A stretch of DNA of 64,000 nucleotides from Leucaena leucocephala (GCA_037074615.1 CM073545.1:10434001-10498000); one strand, 5' to 3'. Shown: positions 35,700 to 48,460, numbered from the stretch's first letter. Numbers and translations: made by a program. The notes: generated by a model not told the origin, from the letters alone.

Positions 35700-36900
35700 A
35701 AATAGCATAGTAGCAACCCCTATTTAATGTCCAGATAAGAACACAATATTAAATAATTACAGCAAATATAACTTCAAAAGAGGGAAAATAAACTTTAATG
35801 GCGCCAAAATTGTAGAAAATTCATCAACGAAGAAAGGTACATGGATGAAGAGTCACAAGAGCTTTAATATTGTCTCAAAACTCATTGCATAAAACATTCA
35901 GCAATTACGATGATATATATCCTGAGTGTAGTATGAGACAAATAGAAACAAATAGAAAATAGGAAAAAGGCTAAGTGATAGCTAACATAATTGGGCTTAT
36001 CCAATTTAGGAAAAAAGGAACCAACCAAGAAATGGGCTAAAGCCGTAAAGGACCACCAAATACGAACACCCCTTTTGACCTAGAATCTCTCCCCTGCTAT
36101 AATACGGCAGCATTTACAGGTAAATAGGAAGAAGAAGAAGAAATGGCAAAGCAGGCTTGGCTATTGATAGTAAATTTCTAAAAGCCAAACTGTTTGGCTG
36201 GTTCGGCCGTCGACCGGAGTGAATCACGATAGAATCGATTCCTAGCATTAGTGCCATCGCAAGATATATTTTAAAGGTAGAAATGAAGAAATGATCTCTG
36301 ATCGCTGACGTCTATGTCGATGCTAACGACTTGCTAGTTGAGAGGATGGATTGGTGAAACAAAGAAGAAAACTACGGGGAGGTGGTGGATAGAAGAAAAG
36401 GATGCCTTGGAAGCAGAGAATCGTCTTCTATATCCAAGAAGTAATGAAGTAATAATTAGTTATTAATAATTTTTTGAAATTTTTTAAAGGAAGTTTTTTA
36501 ACTACTTGTTCCTGTCCTATTTATAAGCTTCAAATAATCGATTTATATTATCCAAAAAATTAGTTAAAAGTAATAAATATATAAATAGTGTATTATGTTT
36601 TACAACTATGTCCTTATTTATAGAGAGATGAAGTGAGAGAAAGAATAAGTGGAAAAAAAGATGAGAGAGAATGAGTGGTAAAAAGAGATAAGAGAGACAT
36701 GTAATTAATTAAGGGTAGAATTAAAAAATATAATAAATGTCTATATAAATTCAAAATGAAAATTATAAAAAGGACCCTGCCCTTTCCCAAATTTAAAGCT
36801 TATAAATAGGACCAAAAAGAGTGTTAAGATTTCGTTTCTTAATGCATCAAAATATCTCCTTTCATTTTAGTGCTAGATTTTAAATTAATTGAGGAGGGGG
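35700..36900. other. Intergenic, no gene seen
   Basis: AT-rich sequence with purine-rich stretches (36610-36710). No ORF with family resemblance and no clear element ends. Confidence 0.5.
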
Positions 36901-36951
36901 TGTTAGCTATAACTTAACCATAACAACCCAAGCTAACATAACATGATGAAT

Positions 36952-36964
36952 AAGCTCAATACCA
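36952..36964 (-). other. Pararetrovirus primer binding site
   Basis: The minus strand reads TGGTATTGAGCTT, close to the caulimovirid tRNA-Met primer site TGGTATCAGAGC. It lies about 420 bp downstream of the viral TATA box, consistent with a caulimovirid leader. Confidence 0.6.
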
Positions 36965-37047
36965 TGTAAGACTCAACCACATCATTCTCTTAAGGGAGCC
37001 ACTTTAGGACCTCTTAAGCTTACTCACCAAGGCTGGAAAACTTAGAG

Positions 37048-37235
37048 AATTACAGTAAAGCACGGGGAATTAGCTGACCCAGGACCTTTTGGTCTGATTC
37101 ATTCTGGTACATAGGATCCCTCTATCAAGGGCAAATGTAAGAATTACAATAAAGCATAACGAATTAGCTGACCCAAGACCTTTTGGTCTAATTTATTTTG
37201 GTACACAGGATCCCTCTATCAAGGGCAATTGTATA
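37048..37235. repeat. 94-bp tandem duplication in viral leader
   Basis: Two copies (37048-37141, 37142-37235) of a unit that includes GAATTAGCTGACCCA, ACCTTTTGGTCT and GGATCCCTCTATCAAGGGCA. They differ at about ten positions, so the duplication is not recent. It lies between the viral TATA box and the primer site. Confidence 0.85.
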
Positions 37236-37377
37236 GCATACTTAAATCTTTGAAGATAGAAGTAAAAGGATCATAAGGAGAAAGAAGATATCTTAGAAAT
37301 CCATAAGTGAAAAAACACACTTAATATAATACAAGAGTTGTAGGAACTTGTTCTAGTTTACAAGAGCTCAAAGCCCC

Positions 37378-37389
37378 CTTATATAGAGT
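37378..37389 (-). promoter_or_regulatory. Pararetrovirus TATA box
   Basis: The minus strand reads CTCTATATAAGG followed by GGGCTTTGAGC, the layout of caulimovirid pregenomic promoters (35S-like CTATATAAG). Position between polyprotein tail and primer site fits. Activity unknown. Confidence 0.6.
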
Positions 37390-37599
37390 TGGAGGGTTAG
37401 ATACAAACAAACCTACTATAGTGCTACAATGACCTATCTACAGCGAAAGGTATATAGTAAAAGCTACTTTAGAAAAAGCATATCAATAATAGAGCATTCG
37501 TGACTAATAAGACAACATACTTTCTAAAAGAAGACACTGTTATGAGACAAATATGACAGCTTGCTTGGTAGTGGATGTACTAGAGGAATCTTGGTGAGT

Positions 37600-37724
37600 C
37601 ACCAGTTACTTTTACAAATTGGCTCATGATCTGATCCAAGATTAGAGTAGTCTTCATCATATCCTAGATTTTGGTAGTAGCTGGGTACTTTTTCTTCATA
37701 ATTTTCTTTAAAAGGTTCAACTTG
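37600..37724 (-). pseudogene. Viral polyprotein tail, second part
   Basis: Short minus-strand frame (LGYDEDYSNLGSDHEP) that ends at a stop before the promoter. It continues the frame from 48731-49075 on the other side of the CACTA element. Assigned mainly by position. Confidence 0.5.
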
Positions 37725-37739
37725 TACTACTGCAAAAAA

Positions 37740-38250
37740 GGCTTTCTAAATCGGTTTAAAATGGCATTCTACTCTGGACAAAGAACTGGTATAGAAACAG
37801 ACCGTGTAGAAAGTGAGACATTCTAAACTAGTCATATATCCGGTGTAGAAAATGAGACATCCTAAACTGGATTCAAGGAAAACTGGTGTAGATGAACAGA
37901 TTTTCTACACCTATTATGTGAACGTCAGTTGTAGATTAATGATTTTTTTACATCTGGTGTGTTTATATTTTCGGTGTAGATTAGGCTATTTTCTACACCA
38001 GTTGTGTTAATGATCGGTGTAGATTATGCTATTTTTTACACCGATTGTGTTAATGACCGATGTAGATTATGCTATTTTTTACACCGGTTGTGCTCATGAT
38101 CAGTGTAGATTAGTCATTTCTACACCTCACAATTAGCACAACCGGTGTAGATGTTTTAATATTTATATGAATATTACTTCTACACCTTCCGGTATTTTTT
38201 GTCCGGTTTAAATGTAGGTTTAAAAAACCGCCCCGTTCAATGTTTCATTA
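37740..38250. repeat. CACTA left subterminal repeats
   Basis: Repeated and inverted copies of GGTGTAGATTATGCTATTTT and ACACCGGTTGTG-type words. In En/Spm such repeats bind the element's own TnpA-type protein; here that is inference from family. Confidence 0.8.
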
Positions 38251-38399
38251 CCCTATCCCCTAAAGCTTCCAAATATAGAACTCAAAGAGACAGCAGCATA
38301 GACATAATTCAATTGCTCATTATATATTATTCATTTAATAAAATTGAATACAAAAATTCAACAATTTGAAGAGAAAAATAAAAGAATGTATTCATTGAA

Positions 38400-41203
38400 A
38401 TACAAATACTATTGAGAAGGAATGAATTGAACAAAAAACTCAGCCTAAAGATTACGCAGCTCCTCAATATCTTGTTTAGAAAATGGGTCAGGTTGATCAA
38501 ACATATGAAATATCAAATTAAAATCAAAGAAATTAAGGCATTACTAGTATATATTAAATTGACAAGAAATATGAAATCATTAGGAAACACAATTTTACCT
38601 CCTCAGTTAGGTCAATCCTATTTGACAAGATAATATTGATCATGTGTTTAACCATGTAGAAGCCACACAAATTGCTTTCTTTGGGCTGCCTTCGGCTCTG
38701 TAATATTAACATGATAACAATTATTTTTCAAGAGCAATAAGACTTAATAGTTTAATTACCTTCGGTATGATCCATTTAGGGTCCCTCACCAAATTGGCGT
38801 GCTTACGACCCCTAGCAATTATGAACGTCCTCACAGCCCTATGATCAAAGTTATAAAGTTAGTAACCCATTTATTACAAAGACCATATATATTACAAAGA
38901 CCATTATTCTGTATAGAAGAAAACTCGCGAGTTCCTAATCTTCTTGACATCAGCCCCTGGCTTGTAATAGAGGGAGCATAAGAATAAAACTTTATAACTG
39001 TACTTACATAGGATGACCAATTGCCAATGATTACTGTAAAAATTAATTAAAAAAGAATGAGTATTATTATTAAGCAAATATAAAACTTATATGAAATAAA
39101 ATGAAATATTATTATTCTTACTCTTGCATATATGGTGCGAAGAAACAATCAAGTTCAGTTTGACCGTCGTCAATAATCCAAACTTACCTTGTTTGCTCTT
39201 GGAAACCAACTCAGCTTGCATGTACCTACAGTTAATGCAAACACGACATTAGTTATAAGAGTTGAATTTTGTTATTACATGTATTTACATTTAAATTAGA
39301 CTTACATCAAAAATACTTGGATGCACCCGGAGGTCAGTTCATCCCCAGGAGTGATAAGAGATTTCACATCCGTATGGTCAAGAAAGGTCAGTGCCCCCGC
39401 GTCGCCCATAACTGAATCCATAGGCAACGCATCCACATGGAATGTTTTGTCATATGCCAATCAGATCACACATTGCATGGCACTCAAATTAGGAGGTGTA
39501 GGAAGTTGGCTCATGGATGACGCGACATTATCCAAAACAAGTTGCTTTGGCCATAATATGAAAGTCCCCTTTGCTTGCATCACTGTCTTCACCTCATCAA
39601 TAGGAATTGGGATAAGAGCATCTTCAATTATCACGTCTTCAACTTGAACCCTTAATTGATTTTCCTGAATTTGGATGTGGTGGATAGTTGTTCCTAAGAT
39701 ATGGAAGGAACCATGTTCCATTAACTATCTAATTGAATCCACCACATATAGGTCACAAGGTTCAACATCCTCGAACACTAGCGCAGCCATGCAATAACTC
39801 CCTTTAGCGCTATGAAGGGCTACATGTGAGAGCGTTTGGGGGGCACTTGGCTCCTGTTGCCTTGATGTCATCATGGACAACATTTCTTCCTTGAGTTTTG
39901 CCAACCCCTCTTGTAATCGTGCTTCAAATAAAGCATCTCCCTGTGCCCTAGCCTCTGCCTTAGCCTCTGTCTTAATGGTGGATAACAATAATTCCAACTT
40001 TGCCCTCGGCACCAAATGTGTGGAATGTTGTTGAGATGCTCCAAAGTAATCTCTTATACCCACACCTCCTCCAACTCCTCTGACACGGTCCCCATGCTCT
40101 TGTTTGCCCGTAGCAACAGTCAAGATATCATTCCTACCATCTGACTTGAAGGATCCATGGGCCTCTTCTTCTTTAAGATATGACTATAACATATAACGAA
40201 CAAACATACGAAATAATATAATTAGTCTACTAAAACAAAATAATAGAAGTAGTACTTACAATTTTTTCTGTAATCATGCTAACGTGATCGCTTGTATCTG
40301 TTTCGCTCCTTGTTTGGTGAGCATACAACCATTTATCTTCACGATGTATTGGAGATGGGGAGCAAGAATAACACTAGGATCTTTAGAATTTTCTTCTATC
40401 CTCTTTCTCTTGGCCCCCAACAAGTCTCTTTCAGCCTTCGTGTAACCTCCTCGAGACATTTTGTACGGGCAATTATTCTTGAGAGCATGTTCAATAACTT
40501 TTGCCCGTTTTTCCTACAAATCAAGACGAATGATAATCTAATCCGTTTGTATTTGCTAACAACACATATACAAGGAAGAAACATGGGAGATGCATTTATA
40601 TCAACTCACTATAGTTTCTGGCGTAGTCTGAATCCTAACAAATTCTTCCCAAGTAGCTTCGTCAATGAATTGATACTTATTGTATGGAGAAGGATGAGGC
40701 TAACCATCTTTGTCCTGGCCATGCACATAAAGATGAGCTAGTTGTGTCTTGAATACCCTCCAACGCACACCCCAGTAAGACAACGTCTTCTTCTTCAAGG
40801 CTTCATTGTTGGGAACATCATAAGTGAGCTGCAATAATTGCCATTGAAAGTAGAGTTATCAACAAACAGTTGTATTTTTCGGTATTGATCTGAATACAAT
40901 ATAAATAGGTAGTTTCTATACCCGGATAATGTCCAAAATTTGGTTCTTCATGCGATTATCAACAGCATCCTAAGTCTGTATGGTGATGCTAGACTTGTTG
41001 TGTGCTAGGAGGCTGACATAACTTATGTACTTGGTCCTGTGTTCACCAATTGGGTTCCAACGTCTGTCAAACTCAATCGATAGCAATATCGCTTCCTTCC
41101 TGTCTTTCACAATATCTTTCAATCTCGTCACACTTCTATCACTCCTTTGTATAGAGTCGCTTGGAGCATCGCTACTCTCATTCTGATTAACACTACCCTC
41201 CAT
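38400..41203 (-). pseudogene. CACTA second gene: Transposase_24-like with C48 protease remnant
   Basis: Minus-strand pieces in order: N-terminal region (MEGSVNQNESSDAPSD start at 41203; RLKDIVKDRKEAI, FDRRWNPIGEHRTKYISY), a stop where family members have tryptophan (ITIQT*DAVDN), WGVRWRVFKTQLAHLYV (near 40760), the glycine-rich MSRGGYTKAERDLLGAKRKR (40459), an alanine/glutamate-rich coiled coil (40070-39900), a DUF8039-like region (GTFILWPKQLV, 39600), and a C-terminal part resembling Ulp1/C48 cysteine proteases (ELDCFFAPYMQE near 39130; NHWQLVI near 39015; PFSKQDIEELRN near 38460). The protein is the TnpA-side partner in some plant CACTA elements. Introns and decay both contribute to the breaks. 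Confidence 0.65.
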
Positions 41204-41574
41204 ATTCCTATATACGCAATAACAAAATCAAACATAATAAACAGACTTAACCTATTTCCTTCACCCGTCAGAATACACAAAACTTGTTCCTTTAGCATTT
41301 ATCCATGGAAAGAAGTGCTAGCATTTATCATAGGAAAAGTATAAAACCTAGATTAAACCAGCATGTAAACGGAAGCCGTACATGATAAAAGAAGTGTGGA
41401 GAACGCATACACGTAAAGCACAACGAGAGCAAGAATAGAGAAGAACGACTGAGCACGACGAAGCCCCACGAAAACCACAACACCTGACGAGCGGAGTAAT
41501 GATAGCAGTAAGAAGGAAGACTGAAGAAAACCTGAGAAATGAGAAAGCGCCAAGGGGAGGCTTCAAAATTTATT

Positions 41575-41870
41575 ATCTGTAGACATTTTACACCGGTCAA
41601 ACTAAAAAACTGGTTTAAAATGTTAATTCCTTATTTACAAAAATGTCAGGTCTCATATTTTGAATTTCAGAAGACTTTTTACATCGGTTAACTATCAAAT
41701 TCGGTGTAAAAAAGCAGTTTTCATATCATATTTTACACTGGATAAACAAAACAACTGGTGTAAATTGTTAACTACTTATTTACAAAAATGTCACACCCAG
41801 GTTTTTACACCTTACTAACATTTATGACCGGTTTAAATATTGATGTTATTTTTTTCACAAATTCTTATAT
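41575..41870. repeat. Internal block of CACTA subterminal-type repeats
   Basis: ACACCGGT, GGTGTAAA and TTATTTACAAAAATGTC words like those at the right end (TTATTTACAAAAATGCC near 48595), in the same orientation. The right edge (GACCGGTTTAAAT ... CACCCTATCCC) instead resembles the inner edge of the left block (GTCCGGTTTAAAT ... TACCCTATCCC). It lies exactly between the two genes. Confidence 0.75.
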
Positions 41871-42059
41871 CACCCTATCCCTTGAAGTTAGAAAAAATAT
41901 ATATGCAATCAAATCAAGAAACTTGTGTTATTATTGCATCAAAATCATATATGCAATCATAACAAATAGAATCAACATACAAATCAATCAGAAACCTAAA
42001 ACACTCACATACAAATCAATCAGAATCCACTTCTTCTTCATTCAATTTTGGTAAACCCA

Positions 42060-45000
42060 CTGAAAAAGAAAAGGTCTCCCAAATATAATCATCGTCATCA
42101 ATAATCCTTTTTCCTTTGAGAGCGACAGACCATCTTTTATTTGCTAGATAAGTGATATAGAACACTTTCTTTGCTTAGTTAGCCATAATAAAAGGCTTAT
42201 CCCCAAAACTTGTACTATTCAAATCAACCAATGTAAATCCTAACTGATCTACCAGAACACCGTTGTTTACATTAGCCCACCTGCATTTGAACACGGGAAC
42301 TGTGAATTTAGAGTAGTCCACCTCCCTGTTGGAAATTGTGCCCTAGGGGCCAATCATTGTCTTATAAACATTATTGTTTTATGAATTTCTTAATTATGTT
42401 ATCACATTATTTGCATGTTTACTGTGATGACCATCATTGAATAACTTATGATCTTATCCTAAATGTCCCTGGTCGGTCATCTATGCGGGAGCAGAGATGA
42501 AATAAGACCAGTATGACTTTGAAGATATATAGAGATATAAATCAAAGTCATAAGCACATGTAAGAGTACAAGGTGTTGGGCCGACCCGCTATGAGAGAGC
42601 TGCATGGGTTAAGTCATAAGCTTCTCTCATATACAAGCCATGTCACTATGCCCTTTGACCTGAGATCATCATGGATTCCTACATGACAAACGCTCAGCTT
42701 TGACCTAGTCAAAAGTCACTTTTGACCGAGTGATCATAAAGGCTATGTTCGGGCTCAGTGATTTTTCATGCGGAGGAATGTGAATGGTCAAGATGGAATT
42801 TTTCCCTCACATCCGTAGAGAGACATTACTGGGCCCCTTGATGAGTGAGTCTGAGAAATGTATGGCCATACTGTAATGGAAGGGTAGTTCCATTTCTATC
42901 GTCATATTACTCAGGGATCGAGAAAATAACGGTCAAGAATAGGAGAATGACGTTCACCATGCCTCATCCATGACCGAAATATCGTGTGACAAAAGGGACG
43001 TGATATGGTTGTATGAAAGGTAACATCGTTCATCGATCCTCATATGATTTGGGTAGTCATAATGTCTTGCTAGAGGCCGCTGACGACTTGTGGGTTATTA
43101 TAGTAACTAGCCCACTGCCAACTTCATATGGGCCTACAGGGTGCACACAAAATAGCCCAACACGAGCTGTGATGTCCAGATTCATTGAATCTAAGAGATG
43201 TATGGATTCAATGAATAGTCTAGGGTGGATTTATATATTTTATATATATAAATTTGTATATATATATTATATATATAATATAAGAGATATTTGCAAGATT
43301 TAATTTATAAGGATAAATTAAATTTCTATCACTTTTGAATTTGAATTTAAATGGATATGATCTATTTGAATTTGAAATTCAAATTGATAAGATATCTCAA
43401 ATTTGATTTATGAGAATAAATCAAATATAATTCCGTCTTATCTTTATTTTAAATTAAATAAATAGGTGAATTAAATCTGTGAGACGGATTTAATAAAAAC
43501 CGTATTTATTTAATTAGTTTCTTATCAAATTATGCAATATATGATATTGTATTAATTTCAGAATTAATATAAGATTAATTCTGAAGCCCGGCCCAATTAG
43601 AAGCCCGATAGCATCTTATATATTTGACATTAGGAGCTAGGGTTCAACACACAACACAACACAACACAACTCACAAGAGAAAAAGGGGCAGGAGAGTGCA
43701 AAAGGTTTACAGATAAGAAACTCCCAGAATAGAGACGGTGAGGACAGAATCTTGAGAAAACCCTAGAGGGACAAGAGGCGCTAGCACGTCGTTCGTGGTT
43801 GCAATACTATTCGTGTGGATACCAGTAGAAGAAGCCGATCTGAGTTGTCGACTTCTCGCGAACGAGAAAAGAGCACCAGGTACGACGAGGTCGGGACCAG
43901 TTGACTCAGAGGTCGTGACCAAATTGGGTTCTGAACGTCAGAAATCCGAAAAGAGACTACAGGTCGCGACTAGTACCAGAGGAGGTCACGACTAAAAACT
44001 CCAGAGGCGACAGGTCGCGACGTGAAGCTGAGTAGGTCGCGACTGAAAGTTCTAGAGGCGACAGGTCGCGACGAGTGGCTGAGTTGGTCGCGACTGAAAG
44101 TTCCAGAGGCTAGGAGTCGCGACTAGTGGATACGGAGGTCGCGACTAAATCTCGAATACCGAAGGTAACACTTCTTTCCCCATGACTTAAACATATTCGG
44201 TAGATCCTGACTGGGAATGGAATAATTTTTAAAGTTAATTTCCGCTGTGTGTCTTCCAATTCCCTTCACTCCCAAATCTCTTCAACAAGGCCGTAATAAG
44301 GGATGGCTGTTAATTTAGGATTGTTGTCTTTAGAACTAGAGAAATGCATAGCCTCAGCCACTAACATAACCCCACTATTTTGCTTGCAACTTTTATCATC
44401 AAGGGTCTTCGTGTAAAAGGAATACCCGTTGATATCAAATGAATTCCAACATATCACATGAAATTCAGGACCATATGCCAACCATCTAACTGTATCAGAT
44501 ACACAATCCTCAGTTTCAACCTTCTATTTGAACTAATGTGCAAAAGATTTATTGTGTTCTCTAATCAGCTTTTGCTCTGTCATTCTATTATTTTTTTTTC
44601 GAACAAGCTCTTTATGAACAGCTATATAGTCTTGAACTTTATCAATGTTATTCAAGATGTGTAAGTGTATTTGTTGCAATTCATTATGATCAACACTTTT
44701 CACCGATATTTCGCGTTGACCCCCTATTTGGCACGGGGTTTAGGGAGACCAGTCAGTCTTACTTTAGAAAGGTAGTGTTGACAAAAATCCATAGCTTCTT
44801 TAGAAACATATTTTTGAACAATGGATGCTTTAGGCCGATTTGGATTCTTTATATATATACCCTTTAAGTATTTTCATGTATCTTTCAAATGGGTACATCC
44901 ATCATAAGTATACAGGGCCACACAGTTTTATCTCTCAGACTAGATGAACGATGAGGTGTACCATGATATCAAAAAAGCCAGGAAGAAATAGTTTTTCAAG

Positions 45001-45709
45001 ATGGCACAAAATAACATAACCATCGTGCTCCAATTCATCCAACTTTTCATGCTCAAAGACTTTGCCACATATAGCATTGAAGAAGAAGCAAAGGTCGAGT
45101 TACAATGTGTCTCAAATCATCTTGAAGGATTCCTCGAACAGTCATTGGAAGTAATTGGTGAATCAAGACATGACAATCATGAGACTTTTGGCCTACTAAT
45201 TTCAAATCTTTCATCGACACAATGTTCTTAAGATTAGATGCGTACCTAGAGGGAACTTTGATTCCTTGCAAACACTCACAAATACTTCTTCTCTCATCCT
45301 TAGACAAAATATTAGTCTCCTCAACACAATAACACCCCTTACCTTCTAGGCTTGGATGTTAATCCTCACGTATTCCCATTTCTTTCAAATCCAATCTTGC
45401 CTTCAAACTGTCTTTGAAACTACCATGTATGTTGAGAAGTGTTCCAACAATGCTGTCACACACATTTTTCTCCACATGCATGACATCAATACAGTGACTT
45501 ACATGAAGATGTTGCCAATATGGAAGCTCAAAGGAGACAGATATTTTCTTCCTTATATTTTTCTCACTTCTCTTGGTAGTCTTACCAAAGGTAACATTGA
45601 TGTCTTTTACCCTTTCATAAACTTGTTCTCTAGTCAATGGCTCCGGAGCATTTTCAAATTCTTGGCCGCCAAATTTTTTCTTCTTCAGTTGACAGTATGG
45701 GTGGCCTTG
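42060..45709 (-). pseudogene. CACTA transposase (tnp2 / DUF4218 / DUF4216), N-terminus lost
   Basis: On the minus strand: tnp2 text (LPYWQHLHVSHCIDVMHVEK, NVCDSIVGTLLNIHGSFKD, 45540-45400), DUF4218 (FFDIMVHLIVHLV, LCGPVYL, WMYPFERYMKILKGY, 45000-44850, with stops), then DUF4216 (YGLVEEIWE, 44300) cut by a solo LTR and resuming at 42326 with VDYSKFTVPVFKC to about 42060. The 5' end is cut at 45709 by a gypsy-type LTR and is not found beyond it, so most of the catalytic core is lost. Confidence 0.82.
42327..44268 (+). mobile_element. Solo LTR of copia element 3 family
   Basis: 1,942-bp LTR colinear with 23395-25323 (TGTTGGAAATTG ... TCCCTTCA), flanked by CTCCC at 42322-42326 and 44269-44273. 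Only one LTR and no internal sequence, so it likely arose by LTR-LTR recombination. It is more diverged than the pair in copia element 3. It interrupts the DUF4216 part of the transposase. Confidence 0.93.
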
Positions 45710-46995
45710 TGATAACTGTCATTTCTAATTATCAAACAAAACTAAGCTAACCAATAGTAAGTGGAGGCTAACCTAGGTCGGATCACAAGGAGCTATTGAA
45801 TGTTAGAGTTCCTAATTAATCTATTGAGCCACAATTTAACAAGTTAAGCAAATAAGTTGTGTTTTGAACTATCAACTAAGGACTGAATATAAATCTATGC
45901 TATTATTTCTGATTTTAAGTGTTTATAATGATGAGATGAATGAATAATGACAAGTGTGTTCCCTTGGAGATTGCCTTACCTTCATTATCTTCAGAATATC
46001 AAGAGTTAATCGATTGAACTAGAATAGGTTAGCTAACAACTCACTAGCTAAATCTCAATTAACACTACAACTCACATACATTAATAGAGAATAAGAATTG
46101 TTCAATTTAGAGATAATAGAATATGAATATTAATCAAATGATCATTAATGTAAGAAGAAAGAATCCAACTCGGTTCCTAATTCCTTGTCATCTATTACTC
46201 TAATTGAATCAATAAACTAGAAGTAAACATATCAACTCGATACAAGTACATCTGAATTAAAGACTCAGAATTGTATGTCAGAATGTATGGTGATGTATCG
46301 GATGATGAATGATGTGCGGATGATGTGATATATAAGAAGTCTGAAATGCATGAGTGAATCAATGGAGCTATCCAGATGCCTTCCATCTCCAGCTGTCATC
46401 ACATGATCTGGTATCCTGTTCAGCACATGCTTCCCACTTGTATTTGGCAACTTGCTCATTCTGTTCACATGGAGTGTGCTGATGTGTACAATGCGCGCGT
46501 GAACAATGCTAGATATGTAGAATTCATTTCTGTTGCTGCACATGTTTGATCTCCAACTTGCAATCTGTTAAGTCCAGCTATACAATCCATCCCATGCTTA
46601 AATCACCTTTCTATCCAGCTGTCCCTTCTGTCATTCGCTGATTGATTTCTGCATTTGAAGTTTGGTCGCGACCTTATATATCAGGTCGCCACTAATATTT
46701 ACAGAGAGTGCTTCTTCTTCGCTGATTGAAGTTTGGTCGTGACGGTGAATCAATAAGGTCGCGACTTAATTCCACAGACACGCTCCACCTTGCTGATTGA
46801 TTGCTGTGTTGACCTGAAATGGACATTTAATAGATTATTTATCCAATTAAGCACTAAAATCACATCATTTAAATTCCCACTTGTCCAATTTCATATTATT
46901 AACTAATTTGCTTAATATAGTAGTAAATGTGGATAAGAATCAATAATAAACTCTCTTTTAACATATTAAAAATCAGTACAAATATGAGTTTATCA
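45710..46995 (-). repeat. Gypsy-type LTR A (Tat/Ogre-like)
   Basis: 1,286 bp bounded by TGATAA ... TTATCA. On the minus strand the upstream flank (46996-47061) contains AAGCTAAGTGTGGGGAAGTT, a typical polypurine end of Tat/Ogre-like gypsy elements, so this is a 3' LTR whose internal region is lost. It contains GGTCGCGAC words at 46664-46673 and 46757-46765. Confidence 0.7.
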
Positions 46996-47061
46996 ACTTC
47001 CCCACACTTAGCTTTTGTACTTCGAGCAAAATTATGGATCAAAACTTCCCCACACTTAGCT
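46996..47061 (-). other. Duplicated polypurine stretch next to LTR A
   Basis: ACTTCCCCACACTTAGCT occurs at 46996-47013 and again at 47043-47060 (purine-rich on the minus strand). This is the only internal gypsy sequence left; it abuts a copia LTR fragment directly. Confidence 0.65.
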
Positions 47062-48200
47062 ATCGTCAGACTACTCAGGGATCGAGAAAGTAACGGTCAG
47101 GAATAGGAGGATGACGTTCACCATGCCTCATCCATGACCGAAATATCGTGTGACAAAAGGGACATGATATGGTTGTATAAAAGGTAACATCGTTCATCGA
47201 TCCTCATATATTTTGGGTAGTCGTAATGTCTTGCTAGAGGCCGCTTACGACTTGTGGGTTAGTATAGTAACTGGCCCACTGCCAACTTCATATGGGCCTA
47301 CAGGGTCACACACAAAATAGCCCAACTCGAGCTGTGGTGTCTAGATTAATTGAATCTAAGAGATGTCAAGATTCAATGAATAGTCTAGGGTGGATTTATA
47401 TATTTTATATATATATAAATTTGTATATATATATATTATATATATAATATAAGAGATATTTGCAAGATTTATTTATAAGGATAAATTAAATTTCTATCAT
47501 TTTTGAATTTAAATTTAAATGGATATGATCTATTTGAATTTGAAATAAAAATTAATAAGATATCTCAAATTTGATTTATGAGAATAAATCAAATATAATT
47601 CCATCTTATCTTTATTTTAAATTAAATAAATAGGTGAATTAAATCTGTGGGACGGATTTAATAAAAACCATATTTATTTAATTAGTTTCTTATCAAATTA
47701 TGCAATATATGATATTATATTTATTTCAGAATTAATATAAGATTAATTCTGAAGCCCGGCCCAATTAGAAGCCCGATAGCATCCTATATATTTGACATTA
47801 GGAGCTAGGGTTCTACACACAACACACAACACAACTCACAAGAGAAAAAAGGGGCAGGAGAATGCAAAAGGTTTGCAGATAAGAAACTGCCAGAATAGAG
47901 ACGGTGAGGACGAAATCTTGAGAAAACCCTAGAGGGACAAGAGGCGCTAGCACGTCGTTCGTGGCTGGAACGCTATTCATGTGGATACCGATAGAGAAAG
48001 TCGATCTGAGTTGTCGACTTCTCGCGAACGAGAAAATAGCACCAGGTACGACGAGGTAGAGACCAGTTGACTCAGAGGTCGCGACCAAATTAGCTTCTGA
48101 ACGTCAGAAATCCGAAAAGAGACTACAGGTCGCGACTAATAGCAGAGGAGGTCGCGACTAACAACTCCAGAGGCGACAGGTCATGACGAGAAGCTGAGTA
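47062..48200 (+). repeat. Truncated copia element 3 LTR
   Basis: Middle and end of the same 1.9-kb LTR (CAGACTACTCAGGGATCG onward), truncated at both sides and lacking the last part of the GGTCGCGAC array. No target duplication. Confidence 0.85.
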
Positions 48201-48460
48201 GTGATGAGAAGAAAAGAAAAAAATAGAGATCAAGTAGTGATGAGAAGAAAAGTACTGATCATAGGAATGATATACATATGGTTTAGGAATAAGAATAGTT
48301 TTAGAAAAGAATATGAAAGAAAGTAATTGGCCTTCTATCATAATGATGACTACAAACATTAGGAATCGAAGAAGTGAAATGAACAGTCTGAAGAAGGTAT
48401 AGAAAATAAGCGGGAAAGCATAGACAAGAAACTGAAGAGTCAGAATAGAAAGTATATATA
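48201..48460. other. CACTA internal flank, no gene seen
   Basis: Purine-rich sequence with GTGATGAGAAGAAAAG repeated at 48201 and about 48236. Probably the old 5' flank of the CACTA transposase gene. Confidence 0.4.

Noticed and set aside
41348..41600. Overlapping minus-strand ORFs rich in F, L, S and C
   Set aside because: Three overlapping frames over the same low-complexity stretch upstream of the CACTA second gene; more likely leader sequence than protein.
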